NCBI GenBank assembly: GCA_038025085.1
Contig: CM076153.1
Location: 3,658,001 to 3,722,000, forward strand
Length of the DNA stretch: 64,000 nt
Direction: 5' to 3'
Source: Tetragonia tetragonoides
Taxonomy: Eukaryota; Streptophyta; Magnoliopsida; Caryophyllales; Aizoaceae
Under the pieces are notes generated by a model. It was not told where the DNA came from and did no database searches. It saw nothing but the letters and a program-made list of their open reading frames with translations. This document shows, one piece after another, positions 51,299 through 63,869 of this stretch; the first letter of the stretch is position 1, and the number at the start of each line of letters is the position of its first letter. Made by a program: the position numbers and the translations under genes.

Positions 51299-53885
51299 AA
51301 TATTTTTTTGTACTATTTGATGATTGTTGATTTTAATTGTTTGCATAAATGTTTAGTTGAAGTATGTGAATATCATTATGAGAAATTAGAAGAGCCAAAT
51401 ACGGCGGTACTAATTAAACTTGAGCAGAAAAAAGGGTTAATGAAGGATTCGACATTTATGGTTTCTAAATCAAAGTTTTGTTGGCAGGTCTTTCTGTAGT
51501 TGTAGTTAAGTAAGACTATGACAAGTGTTTTGTTTTTCTGGTTTATATTTGATGAATTTGTAGTGATGTAGGGTGTAGACTGTAGCTTGAACCCCTGAAG
51601 TGTCACTGATCTTGTCCGTTTAGATGTTAAAAAAGACTCCACGGCACCTGTAGAGATACTAGTCGAAAACAAGTGTTGTAGTTTACAGTATCGAATTTAT
51701 TGGGAGTTATGGTCTTTTTTGGAGCAATTTCAATTCTAGTCTACTTGTATAGTGATGTCTGGATGAGTGATAAATTTATAAAAGCTTTTTGTTTTGCTGT
51801 AGTTTCAACATATGTTGGCAAATTGACTATGACCCTAAAACAATAAGCTTTAAAGTTCAAACACCATGAAACGCACATTCAGACACCCCCAGAATCAAGA
51901 TCAGATGAGTTAAAGGTTGATGTAGGGAGCTTACAGAATGAGATAGAAGTTGCAGAGGGATGCAAATTTTATGGACTTGGATAGTGCCCCATAGTAAGGT
52001 TCATGTAGGGACTTTGATGGCAGCAGCACCTTTCTGTAGTGTTCACCATCAGGCAGTCCGACGTACATCATCGCCTGTTGTTCATCAAATTTCAAACACA
52101 AAAGGTTTCAAATAAATGTACATTTCCCGGAGAGAAGTCAGCAGTTGAGAATAGACTATTGATGCTAAAGACAAGCTACTGAAGGATTAGAACAGGCAAA
52201 AATAATAGTCGAACAACAAATTCAGGCTAGAAAGGGAACAAAACCTGGGGCCGGCAATAGGGTTTCTCTCTTAGTCTCCTCCTTACCTTTTCTTTTCCTT
52301 AACCTGGAGACATACCCTTGTAGGAAAGTGGCTTCAAACTGATCTAAGTAGGTATATCTTGAGGAATCACAGGAATGGTTTAGCAGGAATTCATGGCATG
52401 GAGTTAATCTCATTCCAAGTAGAAGGTTGGGAAATTTTGGTTTTGGAAGGAGTGTCAGGGGAGCTACCTATCTCGTGTCCGTTCTTGATGGTTACATCAT
52501 ACAAAATACTGTATTCTTGAGTTTTGTGTTGAATTGGAACTCCTTGATATTTCCAGTACTTTGTTTAATCACATGGACCTTTCATTCTATAAAAAAATAA
52601 TAAATAAAAGATTGTACATATTTCAGCCAATAGTTCGATTTCTTAACAACATTCATCTACTCATCATATATTCTTAGCTACTCTGTCAACTAACTGCTTC
52701 ACGAGCCTAAACCATCCTGTTGATTGTTTTTCTTTTCGTTTCATATCCTATGACTAAATTATCTTGTTATTGGAAAATAGTATCTTACTGCATATTATTT
52801 ACAGGAGTTGCATTCCTTTTGTGTAGGGCTCAGCAAACGTACTACCACTGAGGGGCTACGAGAAGCGTTTGCAAAGTTTGGTGAAGTGGTTCAAGGTATG
52901 TTTATGCGAGTTATATAGTTTAGACAATTCTCTTCAGGAGGCTACCACGTGCTAATTGGGGTTAATACTTCATTTGCAGCAAAAGTGGTGACTGACCGTG
53001 TCTCAGGTTTCTCCAAAGGATATGGTTTTGTTCGGTATGCTACTACAGAAGATGCCAAAGCAGGAATACAGGGTATGGATGGCAAGGTGAGTTGATATCT
53101 GGATTCCTTTCTTGGAATAGTTGGCAATTTCGCGTATTGACTTTTGCTGCAATTTTGTCTAGAAATAGTTTTACGTAGTTGTTTTATCACAATAAACAGC
53201 ACAGGTGAGAATCCTGGGGGCTCCATAGTAATAGTGGAAGGGAAGAAGAAGAGGACGGGGTCGCTACATGTAGGGGGGAGGGTAAGGGTACTAAGGGAGG
53301 TTTGAATTAAAATGCATAAAGTCAGTTATGATTAAATCTTTCTTTCTCCTGGGGCCTATACAGCAGCATATAGCCATATATAGCCGCACACAGGGTTAAA
53401 AACATGTTTGGTTTGTAGTTTAATGTATTTTACCCTTCTTTATGTACTCGATAATATAATCTGATCCTCATGAGTGGTGACACTGGATCATGCTTTGGAC
53501 GATGCTCTGTTTGTATCTTCAGTTGCAGTAGGCTGAAATCATCCCAACACTTCTGTGTACCTTTTGTCTGCCCGTACATATTTGAATGTGAATAAGTTGG
53601 ATCTAAAGCTCTCCAAGCAATAGTTTTCCTTTTATTTTTTGCAAAGTTAGGTCAAGCTACTTCCACATTTGCCTTTATGATGCTTTTTTGTTCAGAACTT
53701 CCTGAGAATTTCAGTGCAAAAGCGGTTGCCATCTCATACAATGATTGTTGACCTGGTTTGTCATTTTTGTTATGCAGTTCCTGGATGGTTGGGTAATATT
53801 CGCAGAGTTTGCCAGACCGCGTCCACCACCTGCGTTTCAACAGCAAAACGGAAACAACCCTTATGGCACAACTGGTCAACGATGA
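51081..53885 (+). CDS. Organelle RRM domain-containing protein, ORRM2-like
   Basis: A small nuclear-encoded RNA-binding protein; Arabidopsis ORRM2 takes part in organellar, mainly mitochondrial, C-to-U RNA editing. Exons: 51081-51258, 52827-52895, 52980-53086, 53778-53885; 153 residues. Residues 1-~45 (MAAMRAAISMAAAPRVGLGL, then LLSTSSFNF) are Arg/Ala/Ser-rich without acidic residues, a typical mitochondrial presequence. The single RRM follows: RNP2 LFVSGL, then SKRTTTEGLREAFAKFGEVV, RNP1 KGYGFVRY, and DGKFLDGWVIFAEFARPR. The C terminus is Pro/Gln/Asn-rich. The GLGLGLG stretch of the presequence is encoded by telomere-like TTAGGG/TTAGGA repeats. Intron 1 (1.6 kb) begins with a CT microsatellite. 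Confidence 0.92.
51128..51155 (+). repeat. Telomere-like TTAGGR repeats in coding exon
   Basis: GGGGTTAGGGTTAGGATTAG continuing ATTAGGG gives four tandem hexamers in frame, encoding alternating Gly-Leu in the ORRM2-like presequence. A second run, CTGACCCTAACCCTAACC, lies at about 51229-51246 in the same exon. Confidence 0.9.
51267..51295. repeat. (CT)n microsatellite at 5' end of ORRM2 intron 1
   Basis: About 14 CT dinucleotides starting 8 bases after the exon 1 donor (51258|GTATTTAT). A length change here could affect donor recognition, but the consensus itself is intact. Confidence 0.9.
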
Positions 53886-54520
53886 GTATTCACATTCGGT
53901 TTTCTTTAATATGCCTTGGATTTTTTTCTTAGGTGTGCAAGTATTTATCGCTCATTGATTGGGGTCTCTCACTCTCTTGGCAAAGGGAGGCTGCATCTGT
54001 CTACCACAGCATTAGCGAATGCCGCTATGAATTTCTTCTACGTAGCTGCTGAGATTGAACCATGTACCTGGTCTTCAGGTTGTGTCTCATTGTTAACTTA
54101 AACCAGCTTTGATATCCTGTGCTATGCACAACAATATCGTAGATTATTGAACTTTGTTGTATGAAGATTGCATCTCAAATCTGAAAACCAGTGCTGCTGA
54201 AAGAAATATAATAGGTGTTGCTGAAAGAAATTAAATTTCCTTTTGGTGCATGAATTTTAATGGGAGATACCTATATGAATTATTGTGTAAATGACAATGT
54301 TTACTTTCTCGATTCTCAAATAATTTGAGATTTGAGAAAAAAAAAATGAGCATGAAATTTTTTCTTCTTGCATCTCGTCTCTTGTGCCTATGTGGGAAGT
54401 CTGTACTAGTCTAGTCTACTAGATTTGTTTGATTCCCAGGACGTAAATTTCCACAGGCCATAGGCCACAATTCTGTTAATCGAAACAGATTACTAGCTAG
54501 ATGTAAAATTGTTTGGTATA

Positions 54521-54593
54521 GGGTGTGTTCCTTTTCAAACCCGAACTGAAATCACATTACTGAACTCTACCGAACGTGGAAAAGAACACACCC
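54521..54593. mobile_element. 73-bp hairpin MITE candidate
   Basis: Starts GGGTGTGTTCCTTTTC and ends GGAAAAGAACACACCC, an inverted repeat nearly 16 bases long around about 40 bases. ATA lies on both sides (54518-54520 and 54594-54596) as a possible target duplication. Too short to code. Confidence 0.6.
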
Positions 54594-55179
54594 ATATGTA
54601 AATATAGGGATCCATGGCTGTGTTCTAATAGGCAATACTTTTCATAATGCTAATGCTTTGCGACATAAAGTGTATTGGAGTCCAAGACAGATATCAATTT
54701 GCACTACAAATACAATCTTGATCATGAAAGTTACGTTTGCATCTTTTTCGTCTTTCATAAATATCTAAATGTAGCACCCAATTATGGATATTTTTTTTGG
54801 GGTTGAAAATTCTGCTATATATCTAGATAAAGGTGTTTTATGTTGGTATAGAAAACGAGGTATTTCCCAGGTACAATGTATTATGTATGTGGCTGAGTGA
54901 TAAGTGAGAGTGCAGACGAGATCGATAAATTAATACGGACAAGATATCATCATTTGGATTTTGGAGTATTATAAATAAACGAAAACAACAACAACAATAA
55001 TAATACTCAGATTTTGTTTTGGGAACACTCTTGTGGAGTTGTATTGTATGTGAAGGAGAATTGGCTACGTTCCTGACCAATAATTGCACTTGTGGAAGAC
55101 AAGCTAAGGAAAATAACCATGGTGAACTAATTATATACAATATGAGCGATCGAATAGAATGTTTTCGAGTTATTAATTA

Positions 55180-55458
55180 CTCCCTCTGTCTCATTATGTA
55201 AGTCGTTTAACGTTTTTGCACAAAAATTAAAAAAGTTATTAAATAGTCTCAATTTTAGTAAAAAATAGTTTTATTTTACAAGATTACCCTTTGACTAAAG
55301 GTTTGATAAAGTAGGTGAACAATTAATGAAGTAATGTAAAAGAAGAGTAAAATAGAAAAAATAATAATAATAAAATATTTTATTAAAACTCTAAAATGAC
55401 TTATATTCTGTGAAAATTTTAATATTCTAGAACGAATTATATAATGGGACGGAAGGAG
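55180..55458. mobile_element. Stowaway MITE (second copy type)
   Basis: 279 bp with ends CTCCCTCTGTCTCATTATGT and, inverted, CTCCTTCCGTCCCATTATAT, flanked by TA (55178-55179, 55459-55460). Standard Stowaway features; no coding capacity. Confidence 0.92.
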
Positions 55459-57872
55459 TACTCACTATTTACTTCTATGTCTATCCTTATAAGTATTATA
55501 ATGGTTCTTTCTGTTATTATGATTAGTGATTTAAGTGGATCTATCATTGACGTGCTGAACTGTGATTCAGTGACCTTTACCCACATGTCACATATGATCA
55601 AAACATATTTCCTCAAATAATCATGATGTGCTATAGTTGTTGCTGACTTGTTTGGTGATTTTCCTAATTAATTATCACCCATGCTTGATGTTTTTTTTAC
55701 GAGGACCTGTATTAGAGTGTGTAGTGAAAAAATCCTGAATGTATGTAATAGTATGCAAACTATATATATTAGGCAAGTTAAAAAGATAAATCTTGCAGAA
55801 TTGCTAAATAAAGAGGATTTAGTACGTGGGATTTAAACTTGTCAATTACCATGAGATCCAGCCTCACAACTAACTATACTACCCTTTTCAGGACTGCTAT
55901 GACCCGTATCAATAACAGGCCGTTGGATCTCGAATGGACATGCATTTTCACGTTCAATAACTGTTCATCTTCATTCGTACTTCTTGTGTCCACTCAACTT
56001 TTGTGGCCTTATTGTGTAGGTATGCATTAACTAACTTGTACTATATATTATTTCATGCAAAAGTCCACTAGGTGCGAACATGTAAAAAACTAGCTTAATT
56101 ATAACTATTAAATATTGGAATGTGTATTATTTAATACACAAATAAAAAACAAACGCGTAAAAAAGAAATAATGAGGATAGTGTTAGAGCTGGTATTATTT
56201 AAGTGGAAGTCTGACATGCATTCTATACTACTTTGTAATAACAAAGAAAAAGAATTATTGCATATATTAATAATAGTAATAATTCAAGTAATACGATGAT
56301 GATCAAATATATTTCAATGGTTTCCACTTTCAACCTTAGAAAGATGTGGTCCTTTACTCCTTTCGTTCCTTTGAGGAAGTATTGCGGGCAAAATGGCACA
56401 AGAGTAACGGGTGGCCATAGGAACAAGACTTGCACAAAACACCGTGCCGGATGGGGAAATTAAAGGGCAAGTTTCACTACGTAGTAGTAGTAGATGGCTC
56501 GATCTAGATGTTTCATGGAGCTAATGTTATAAGTGTATTCCTGGGTCCTTTTACCCTATCTAGATGTGTTAGTTTTTCTTTGGACAACCAAGTGTCGGGA
56601 CTCGGGAGTGTTAATATGCCTTTGGATAACTAATTTTGTAAAAGTTATCCTTTCAAACTTTCACCTACAACTAATTTATTAGCATTTTGTAGCACTTTTT
56701 AATATTTTTCTACTAATTTTTTACCTTTATTAACATGAGTTCTACAACTACAATTACAGCTATGTTTACCATAGTTTATCGTTGGTCGCTATCGCAAAGA
56801 AGCAACCGGGTCCTGCTCTTGGTCTCAGTTTCTTTACAAAGTGCTGGAGCAGTTAGTAAAGGTACGTAAGTAGGGTCCGACATTAAACCCTCTGTCCATT
56901 AAAATATAACAAAAGGCCCTCAATTTAGAAAATTAGCAATAAAAAGAATAAATAATCAAAAAGAAGGAAAAAACCTTGGGAGTGATAGATGCACATGTCA
57001 CAAATTCACAAGAAGCCATAGCATCAGAGTCTTTTCAAAATGAATAATGAGCTAACTAACAGTTGGTTGTTTGATCGATGATATATGAAGGTTATATACA
57101 AATTTACATGTATGCATATATACGTCCAATTTAGCCCTATTAAATAAATAACCAACATTATTGGCATGTTATGTTGTTAACGAAATTGGGATGTGTAAGT
57201 GGCCATAGTTTAATGGAGGTAACCACTAACGAATGCCGACAGTGACTAGAAAGGGATCAACAACGTGCCTTTGCCTCTCTCTCTTGGACTCAACTGTCTC
57301 CATAAGCTCTCAATTTTGTGAACAGTATAGTTGCCTCCCGGACAAGGCAGCAACAGCTAGCCTATTAAAAGCACTGAAAGCAACTTAACCTTCGATATTT
57401 TAATTTGCACACAAATTTAATTGGACTAACAAAATTTAAAATGGATTTCTCCTTATTATGTTATATGTTCATTGTAGATTAGCAAAGATCAGATAAGCTT
57501 ATCCTTATATTTTTCGGATCCATTTGTGCATGACCCCGTGGAAGTTAATTAGTTGTAACACATGCATACAATAAAAATACCACGGACACGGTGTCGACCA
57601 TTGATAGATTCACCACTAGTCCAATACAAGATAGGTTACAACAACAACAATCACAATCTAATAAGTATTCGTCTAGGAAGGAATTTAGGGGAGGATCAGA
57701 TATTATCCCTAAGATGACACATAGTCATTTTAGAATAGAATGTGAATAGATTTTTCGTTTTACATGAGGGTTAATTAGATTGCACATAAACTAAAATTGT
57801 ATTATTTACCATTACATTCCTAAACTCTGTTACTAAAAACAGAGGACGTTGTGGGCCTGGGGCAGGGATGAA

Positions 57873-58085
57873 TTTTTTTTTTTTTTTTTTTTTTTGGTAA
57901 TTTAAAAGAGGGTGCAAGTGAATGGCGACCGAGGCACTCCCTGCTACGTCATGTTCGGACTCTCGTGTTCAATAGCAAACATATCAGACTAGTTGAACAA
58001 CCAGCGCAAGCACTGGTCCCGTCAACGTAGCACCAACAAAAGGCTAGTATAGTTTCTAAAAGCCAGTAGACACAAAACATGGAAT
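57873..58085 (-). repeat. SINE with poly(A) tail on minus strand
   Basis: Bounded by AGGGATGAA at 57864-57872 and 58086-58094. On the minus strand it carries GTGCTTGCGCTGGTTGTTCA (box-A-like), GCTATTGAACACGAGAG (box-B-like), then AATTACC and about 22 A residues. The 9-bp duplication is short for a SINE, but position and orientation fit. Confidence 0.68.
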
Positions 58086-58940
58086 AGGGATGAAGTTAGG
58101 TCCCCGGAAAAACCACATATACAGAAAGCCACTTTGTATTCGCTAAAGTGTTAAACGAAATCCAACACCACGTCATGAATCATGGAAATAAAATCAAATT
58201 AAATGCTTGATAGCTGGCTGTAGTTTTCAAGACCAGAAAAAGTTTCCATCACAATATTTATTGCAAGCTATGGCTATGCGCGATGGAACTGTTAGTTGCG
58301 GGACAAGGAGAACTATAAATAGACAAACAGGGATCATCTGGGGCTGGGCCAGCCATTACGTTAGGTCGTTAGGTCGTGAATTAGACACATCTATTTTAAC
58401 TTGTTTCTTCTGTACGTTTAATTGTGTGCATACATGTCTATTGAAGACAGTTAACCTTCTGTCCTTATGACGACACTTAACCTCCTGTCCCTAACCTCTT
58501 ACTATCACTGTAACATACAAACAAACTCTCCTGCTGCTAATCTGACATAGTGTGAATGGAATATATATACTTATAATCTACTACTTATCTTGTTTGTGTT
58601 CAGGGTATTTACTCATGACCTACTTAAGCTTCACTTGTTACTCCTATAATATCTGGAGGGATTGTGTTGAACATAATGTCTCACTCACGAGTCACGATTA
58701 ATATTAGGGTGTGTTAGGAACGATTACAAGAGTATTTTTTGTGTGAGATCAACTCATAGAAAAATAAGATTGCTATTTATAAATGTAAGATTCACTTATT
58801 TTGAGTCATGACATTTGTCTCACTAATAAGTCTTGTATGAAGTCGCCTCAATGTGAGGCTAATTCTATATACAAGCATGATGTCAGTATTCGAAGCTTTA
58901 CCTTAAGATCGACTCATACGAGATTTTGTGTGTCGGTTAA

Positions 58941-59246
58941 GTGCTTGTTTGGTTGACACACAACTAACATGGGAAGTACAACTTCCTAGGAAGTGTAAAA
59001 TCCCTTGTTGTTTGGTTGACAAAAAAACTTAGGAATTAACTTCCCATGGGAAGTCACTTGCTCCAAAATGAAGGAAGTCACTTACCAAGCCCCCTCTAGG
59101 TAAGTACTACTTCCTACATCACTTTTCATGAATTCAAAGTTCCTTAGTGCAACCAAACAAGTTTGGGCACTTCCAATAATTTTATATTTCCCATGAATTA
59201 ATACTTTCCATAGGAACTCACTTTCCTAATTCAACCAAACAAGCAC
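58941..59246. mobile_element. Tourist-like MITE with TAA target
   Basis: 306 bp with ends GTGCTTGTTTGGTTGA and TCAACCAAACAAGCAC, a perfect 16-bp inverted repeat, flanked by TAA at 58938-58940 and 59247-59249. Interior words (AACTTCCTAGGAAG, AACTTCCCATGGGAAGT) are themselves palindromic. PIF/Harbinger type. Confidence 0.87.
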
Positions 59247-59665
59247 TAAGTATAGAGCTCTACATGTAATTTGTACAAGAATACTATTCGGTGGGTCCTA
59301 CATTCCTTAGTAGATGTAGGTAATCATTCAGTCCACGTTGTCCGTTGTTTACCCAAAAACGTCCGCTACATTCGCCCACAGCTTAAACACTCTTTCCTAA
59401 TCCTCCCTGACGGTAATCCCCCGTAATTATCCTCATTTCCGGGCCCATTTCCTTTTTCTTTTCCTTTTATTTTTCCATAAAATAACAGGCCCATAAGCCA
59501 TATCTGTCTTTACCCTACGGATAACGACACAAAATCCCTCATCAAAAAAAAAAAAGAAAAAAGAAAAGAAAAGAGAACCCTCAAATAATAATAATTATCC
59601 GGTAATAAATCCAAATCTCCCTTCTATTAAAGCGAAACAAAAGCAGATCCTCGTTTCCTTCAAGA

Positions 59666-59699
<34 letters not shown>

Positions 59700-59852
59700 A
59701 TTTCATCATTCAGACTTCACAAAATCAGGAGAGAGAAAAAATCAGAAAAAGCGTGAGTGATCAAGGAAGCTACATTAACAACACAGTCCTCATATTGGGT
59801 TTTCTCTCTCCTGGTGGATCAGGAGGAGAAGACAGAGAGAGAGAAAATAAAG

Positions 59853-62800
59853 ATGAGGTTCTTCTTCGAATGCATGGGTCGTTGTATGTCTATTAAATCA
59901 TCTCCTTCTTCTTCATCAACGGTGGAGCCCACATCGCCGTCGACACCAAGAAACGACGAAACCCGGTCGCTCGTAACTCCGTCGCCGGCGACAGCTACAG
60001 CGAGTATTAGTCGCCGGAAAAAGCGGAATTCTTCCAAGTCTATGGGCCCCGATTGGAGGCCCTCGTTGTTCGCGATTTCCGAGGATATACCCGTCCAGGT
60101 TCCGCCAAAGAAGCCCGAGAATAAGGTTGTTGTTGGGCCCGGTACGATGGCCCAAAGGAGTAATGTCAATGTTAAGCGTTGTGGGCCCTCTGCTGGTCGG
60201 ATCAATGCTCGTTCCCAATCTCGCGATTTCGGGTACGGTTTCTTTTTCTTCTTCTTGTACTGTAATTTCCTTCCTTTTCTGTTTTGCTTTGAAATCATTG
60301 GAATTGAAATTTTGTGGATTAACTGTTTATAGGATAAATATTGGGTTAATTGTAAAGTAAACAAAAGAAAATTTATGGGCTTGCTAATTTTACATTTTAA
60401 GAACTCTGTTTGTGTTAGACTTTGTTGGCATCTTTGCAATATGAAGATATTTTTGAATGTTAAATCCGAATTTGAATAATCTGATATACTGGTGGGTTCT
60501 GCAGTCTGCAAGTATAAAGTGATTTACTTTACCTGTTGGCAATTTGGTGAAAATCACCTTAACTGTTACACCTTTTGTTCAGTATCCCCTGAACTCTTGC
60601 TATTTGTTCAGTAACACCTTTAATGTTACAAACGCCGTAGAAGTCACTCCTTAAGTGAATTTCCGACCAAATCTCTTAATTTTCTTCCCATTTTACCCTC
60701 ACGTATCCCTCATCTGACTTTTAAATGATTTGACCAAATAATTAAATAAATTAAAAATAGGAATGTAAATAACTAAACTAATTAAACTAAGTTTATGGAA
60801 TTGGGATGCTCTCTCTCTCTCTCCGTCCTCCATTTTCGTCCTCAGCGATTAGTTCCAGATTCCGTAACTTACGCAACACTGCTTACCCATTTGAGCAGAA
60901 AAGATTGTGCAGAAGAAATCATCAAATGGCATGACTATATGGTTCTTAATGGAGTCATTCCTGATTCTCAGACGTACCTGTGCATTGTTCAGCCATTTGT
61001 TAGCAAAGAAAGAGCTCAGCAAAGTAATAAACAAAATTGACAGATTTCAGGACTTTAAATGTTTGTTTGTCCTGAAGAGCAAGTGGATCTTCTTCATCTG
61101 ATTGTCACTTTGTCATTGTACCTTTCAAAATTCTCCCCTGATGTATAAATTCAATTTTGATATTTCATTAATTCTTTCACTTAATTTAGCTCATGGGTGG
61201 ACATATAGGCCAAAATGAGACTTGCAGTGCACCATTGTTGTTGGGTCGTGGGGAGCTGTGAGGGTGATGTTGAGTCGTGGGGAGGAGATGGTGGAGTGGG
61301 TCGTGCGGTGGTGGTGTAGTGGTGGGTTGTGCGGTGCTGGTGCAGTGCTTTGCCGTAACGATTTGCTGTGCTTCAATGTCTGTAACAAAATGGAAGAGAG
61401 AGAAAGTGGAGAAAACACATTAATGGTAGAGGGAGAACAGATCGAGGGAGAAGAGAGGAGAGTCCAGTGTTTTGGGAAAGGGGAAAATTTTTGGGTTTAT
61501 TTGGTCAAACAATTTAATTACAAATAGATAAATAAAAGCTTGGTCAAATCAGTTTTTAATTATTTGGTCAAATTATTTTATAAGTCACATGAAGGACACG
61601 TGAGGGTAAAATGGGAAGAAAATTAAGAGATTTGGTCGGAAATTCACTTAAGGGGTGACTTCCACGGCGTTTGTTACATTAAAGGTGGTACTGAACAAAT
61701 AGCAAGAGTTCAGGGGGTACTGAACAAAAGGTGTAACAGTTAAGGTGGTTTTCACCAAATTGCGCAAAATACTATTTGGAATCAAGAGATTTTTGGTGTG
61801 TTTGTTTGTGTCGAGTTCCTGGTAGCAATGACTACATATAATCATTACAAGTATAATTTTACTCTAGGATTGCAAAATTATAAGGGGACATATAAATTAT
61901 AATCATTATTATGGCTAAATTTCACAAATTATCTATGATTTCAAGAAAAATTAATAGCCAAGTTACAATGATGGAAATCTAAGAAGGTATGATGGAGCTT
62001 AGTTGGTAAAGTGGGTTCCATGATTTATTTTTGTTTATAGGGTGGCGTGAATCATGAAATGTTGATGGAACAAGATAACCACTAAGGCACCAACCCATCT
62101 CTATCTTTGTTGAGCAATAATAATGTTGTACATGGTTTAGGGGGGTTTTCTAGAGAGTTATCCTTTGCCATACTAGTATTATTATTGTATAATAATTGTT
62201 TGAAGTAGTTTTGTGTAATAATGTTTGAAGTTGTCTAAAAAGCTAGCTGGTGAAGATTTGAAAGTTGGTTCCATAAAGATTTGGTGAAGCATGATTTTTG
62301 ACTTACAGTAATAAAATTGCAAGTAGCTGGGTGTTGGGTTTCTGGTGTTGGGCTTCTGGTGTATGACCTTCATATTAACCGTAGGCCACTAGTTGAACTT
62401 TAGTACTTAGTGGAGATTGATATTTGCGAGTTTAATTGGTTTGATTCTTGCTTGTTCCATCTTTCATAAAGGGTTTCGATAAAATTCATTTGTGAGTGTG
62501 AGCATCTCCTGGCAGACGATTCCTCGCTCATTTGATATGACGGTGGATTGTTTTGCTCTTTTCTCTTCATCTGATGTGCATATCTAACTCCAGATATTTG
62601 TCATTCCATTCATACTAAGACAGCATTAAGATTTCAAAAGAAGAATGACATAGATTGTAGGGTCAAGAGCGGGTGATCTTTTTCTATAGCAATTGGGAAA
62701 CTTTAAGGTGCAAAAGCTCCCCAAAAAGGAACTAGTTAGGGAGCAAAAAACATAGCATTAGATTCTCTTTCATAGATTCGACCCAAAAGACCCTTGGTGG

Positions 62801-63869
62801 TAATTTATCATCCTCTTAAAGCTCATGACTTAATACCATTCTTAGCTCTTTTTACATCAATTGACTTACTGTGTCTTTGAAGTCAAATGGTCTTAGACAC
62901 AATGCTCTGCAATTGTCGGGTATGCTTGTAAACATCTTACCGACTTACGCCACATTTACTGCACCCTAGCCCCTAGGTGGGAGTAGTGAATTTGTAATTC
63001 TTACCCCGTATACAGCCCAGCGAAGGTAGGAGTTATGCATTATATTGGTTTTGTTAGACTTCGTTATCAGTGAAACTGGAAAGTCTTGAAGGATCTTGCT
63101 TAAAACATACTGTTATTTTATTGAGTCAAAGAAATGGTTCTGTTCTATATTCATGGTGGTTAAAACCACACCTTCTTGGCATGGCCTGTTTTCTTAACTT
63201 TAATTCCTTTCATTTATGATTTTCCTTTTTTTGGATGTTGATGTTGATAGAACTCCAACTCCTTGTTGGGGGAGAATAATTTATCATTTGTCACTGATTG
63301 TATTAGTAGCATAAGAAGTTAAGAACCCTCTGGTTGCTAAAAGGTCTACATGAGTCATTATTTTTAAATGGTTCATTATCTTTTCCTTTCCCCCATTCCA
63401 GGTCATGACCCAGTTTACATTAGTTTCAAAATGGCATGTCCTTATCAATTTTTGTTCTTTTGAATATATAATTCTTGTTTGGTTCAAAGGAGAAGACTTT
63501 GAACCCAAGCCTATACAATCGCAAAAAATTTACCAACTAATATAATAATTGATATCAGCCATTTTAGTTTATGACTTAATATAGTTATCGACACTGGGTG
63601 GGAGTCATGGAGTCTGCTTAATGTATTGAAATAGAACAGGTTAGTAACTAAAGTAGAAGTTTCTGGTTCTGTGTCTAATGGGTTTCGTTACTTACAAGTC
63701 ATACACACATACCCCTTCCTGATTTCCCTTCTATGTTGATATATTGGCACAATAATATGAGATATTTCTCATTTTTTTGAGACTAACGATGTTGATTTTG
63801 TGTTTCGACAGCCCGGATCCACTTCCAATGGTCGTCCCAGCTTTCTCTGCAGCTCCATTCATGTTTTGA
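59853..63869 (+). CDS. Small unrecognised plant protein
   Basis: Two exons, 59853-60232 and 63812-63869, joined GG|C across a 3.6-kb intron; 145 residues. It starts MRFFFECMGRCMSIKSSPSS. A Ser/Thr/Pro-rich stretch follows, then SRRKKRNSSKSMGPDWRPSL (basic cluster and a DWRPSL motif), FAISEDIPV, and a basic Asn/Arg region ending SQSRDFG. The second exon adds only GPDPLPMVVPAFSAAPFMF; I recall this P-MVVPAFSPTPFMF-type ending from a family of small uncharacterised plant proteins, which supports the splice. MGxC-like cysteines near the start could be acylated, but this is a guess. No function assigned. The intron hosts long-TIR element copy 2. An upstream ATG at 59757 opens the same reading but lies in the leader; I chose 59853 as the family-like start. 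Confidence 0.75.
60539..61763. mobile_element. Long-TIR element, copy 2 (Pack-MULE-like)
   Basis: The left arm (about 60539-60745) and right arm (about 61560-61763) are ~200-bp inverted repeats with high identity: for example AATTTGGTGAAAATCACCTT at left against AAGGTGGTTTTCACCAAATT at right, then TTACACCTTTTGTTCAGTA, GAAGTCACTCCTTAAGTGAA and CTTCCCATTTTACCCTCACG, each with its inverse. Ends and subterminal sequence match copy 1 (10688-11788) in reversed orientation. The interior differs: it contains a PPR-like open fragment. I could not find a convincing 9-bp target duplication. It lies in the intron of the small unrecognised gene. Confidence 0.8.
60846..61040 (+). pseudogene. PPR-like gene fragment inside long-TIR element
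   Basis: An ORF open from 60795 to 61040 contains LVPDSVTYATLLTHLSRKDC and AEEIIKWHDYMVLNGVIPDS, which together make one pentatricopeptide repeat (P-D-VTY-LL---L----EE---W---M---G--PD) and the start of a second (QTYLCIVQPFVSKE). Only about 1.5 repeats are present, without an organelle-targeting N terminus, so it is a fragment. Its position between the inverted arms suggests capture. Confidence 0.65.

Larger units (their letters stand above)
53886..59852. other. Intergenic region, ORRM2-like gene to unknown small protein
   Basis: About 6 kb. ORRM2 3' untranslated DNA comes first. Then a 73-bp hairpin MITE (54521-54593), a Stowaway (55180-55458), a SINE (57873-58085) and a Tourist-like MITE (58941-59246). 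The stretch 55470-57860 is AT-rich with only short unconvincing ORFs. The leader of the next gene (about 59620-59852) contains a (CAT)n microsatellite at 59668-59699. Confidence 0.5.

Noticed and set aside
59819..60511. 230-residue open frame on the minus strand
   Set aside because: It is antisense to exon 1 of the small unrecognised gene and runs on into its intron; composition mirrors the sense frame and it has no family signature.
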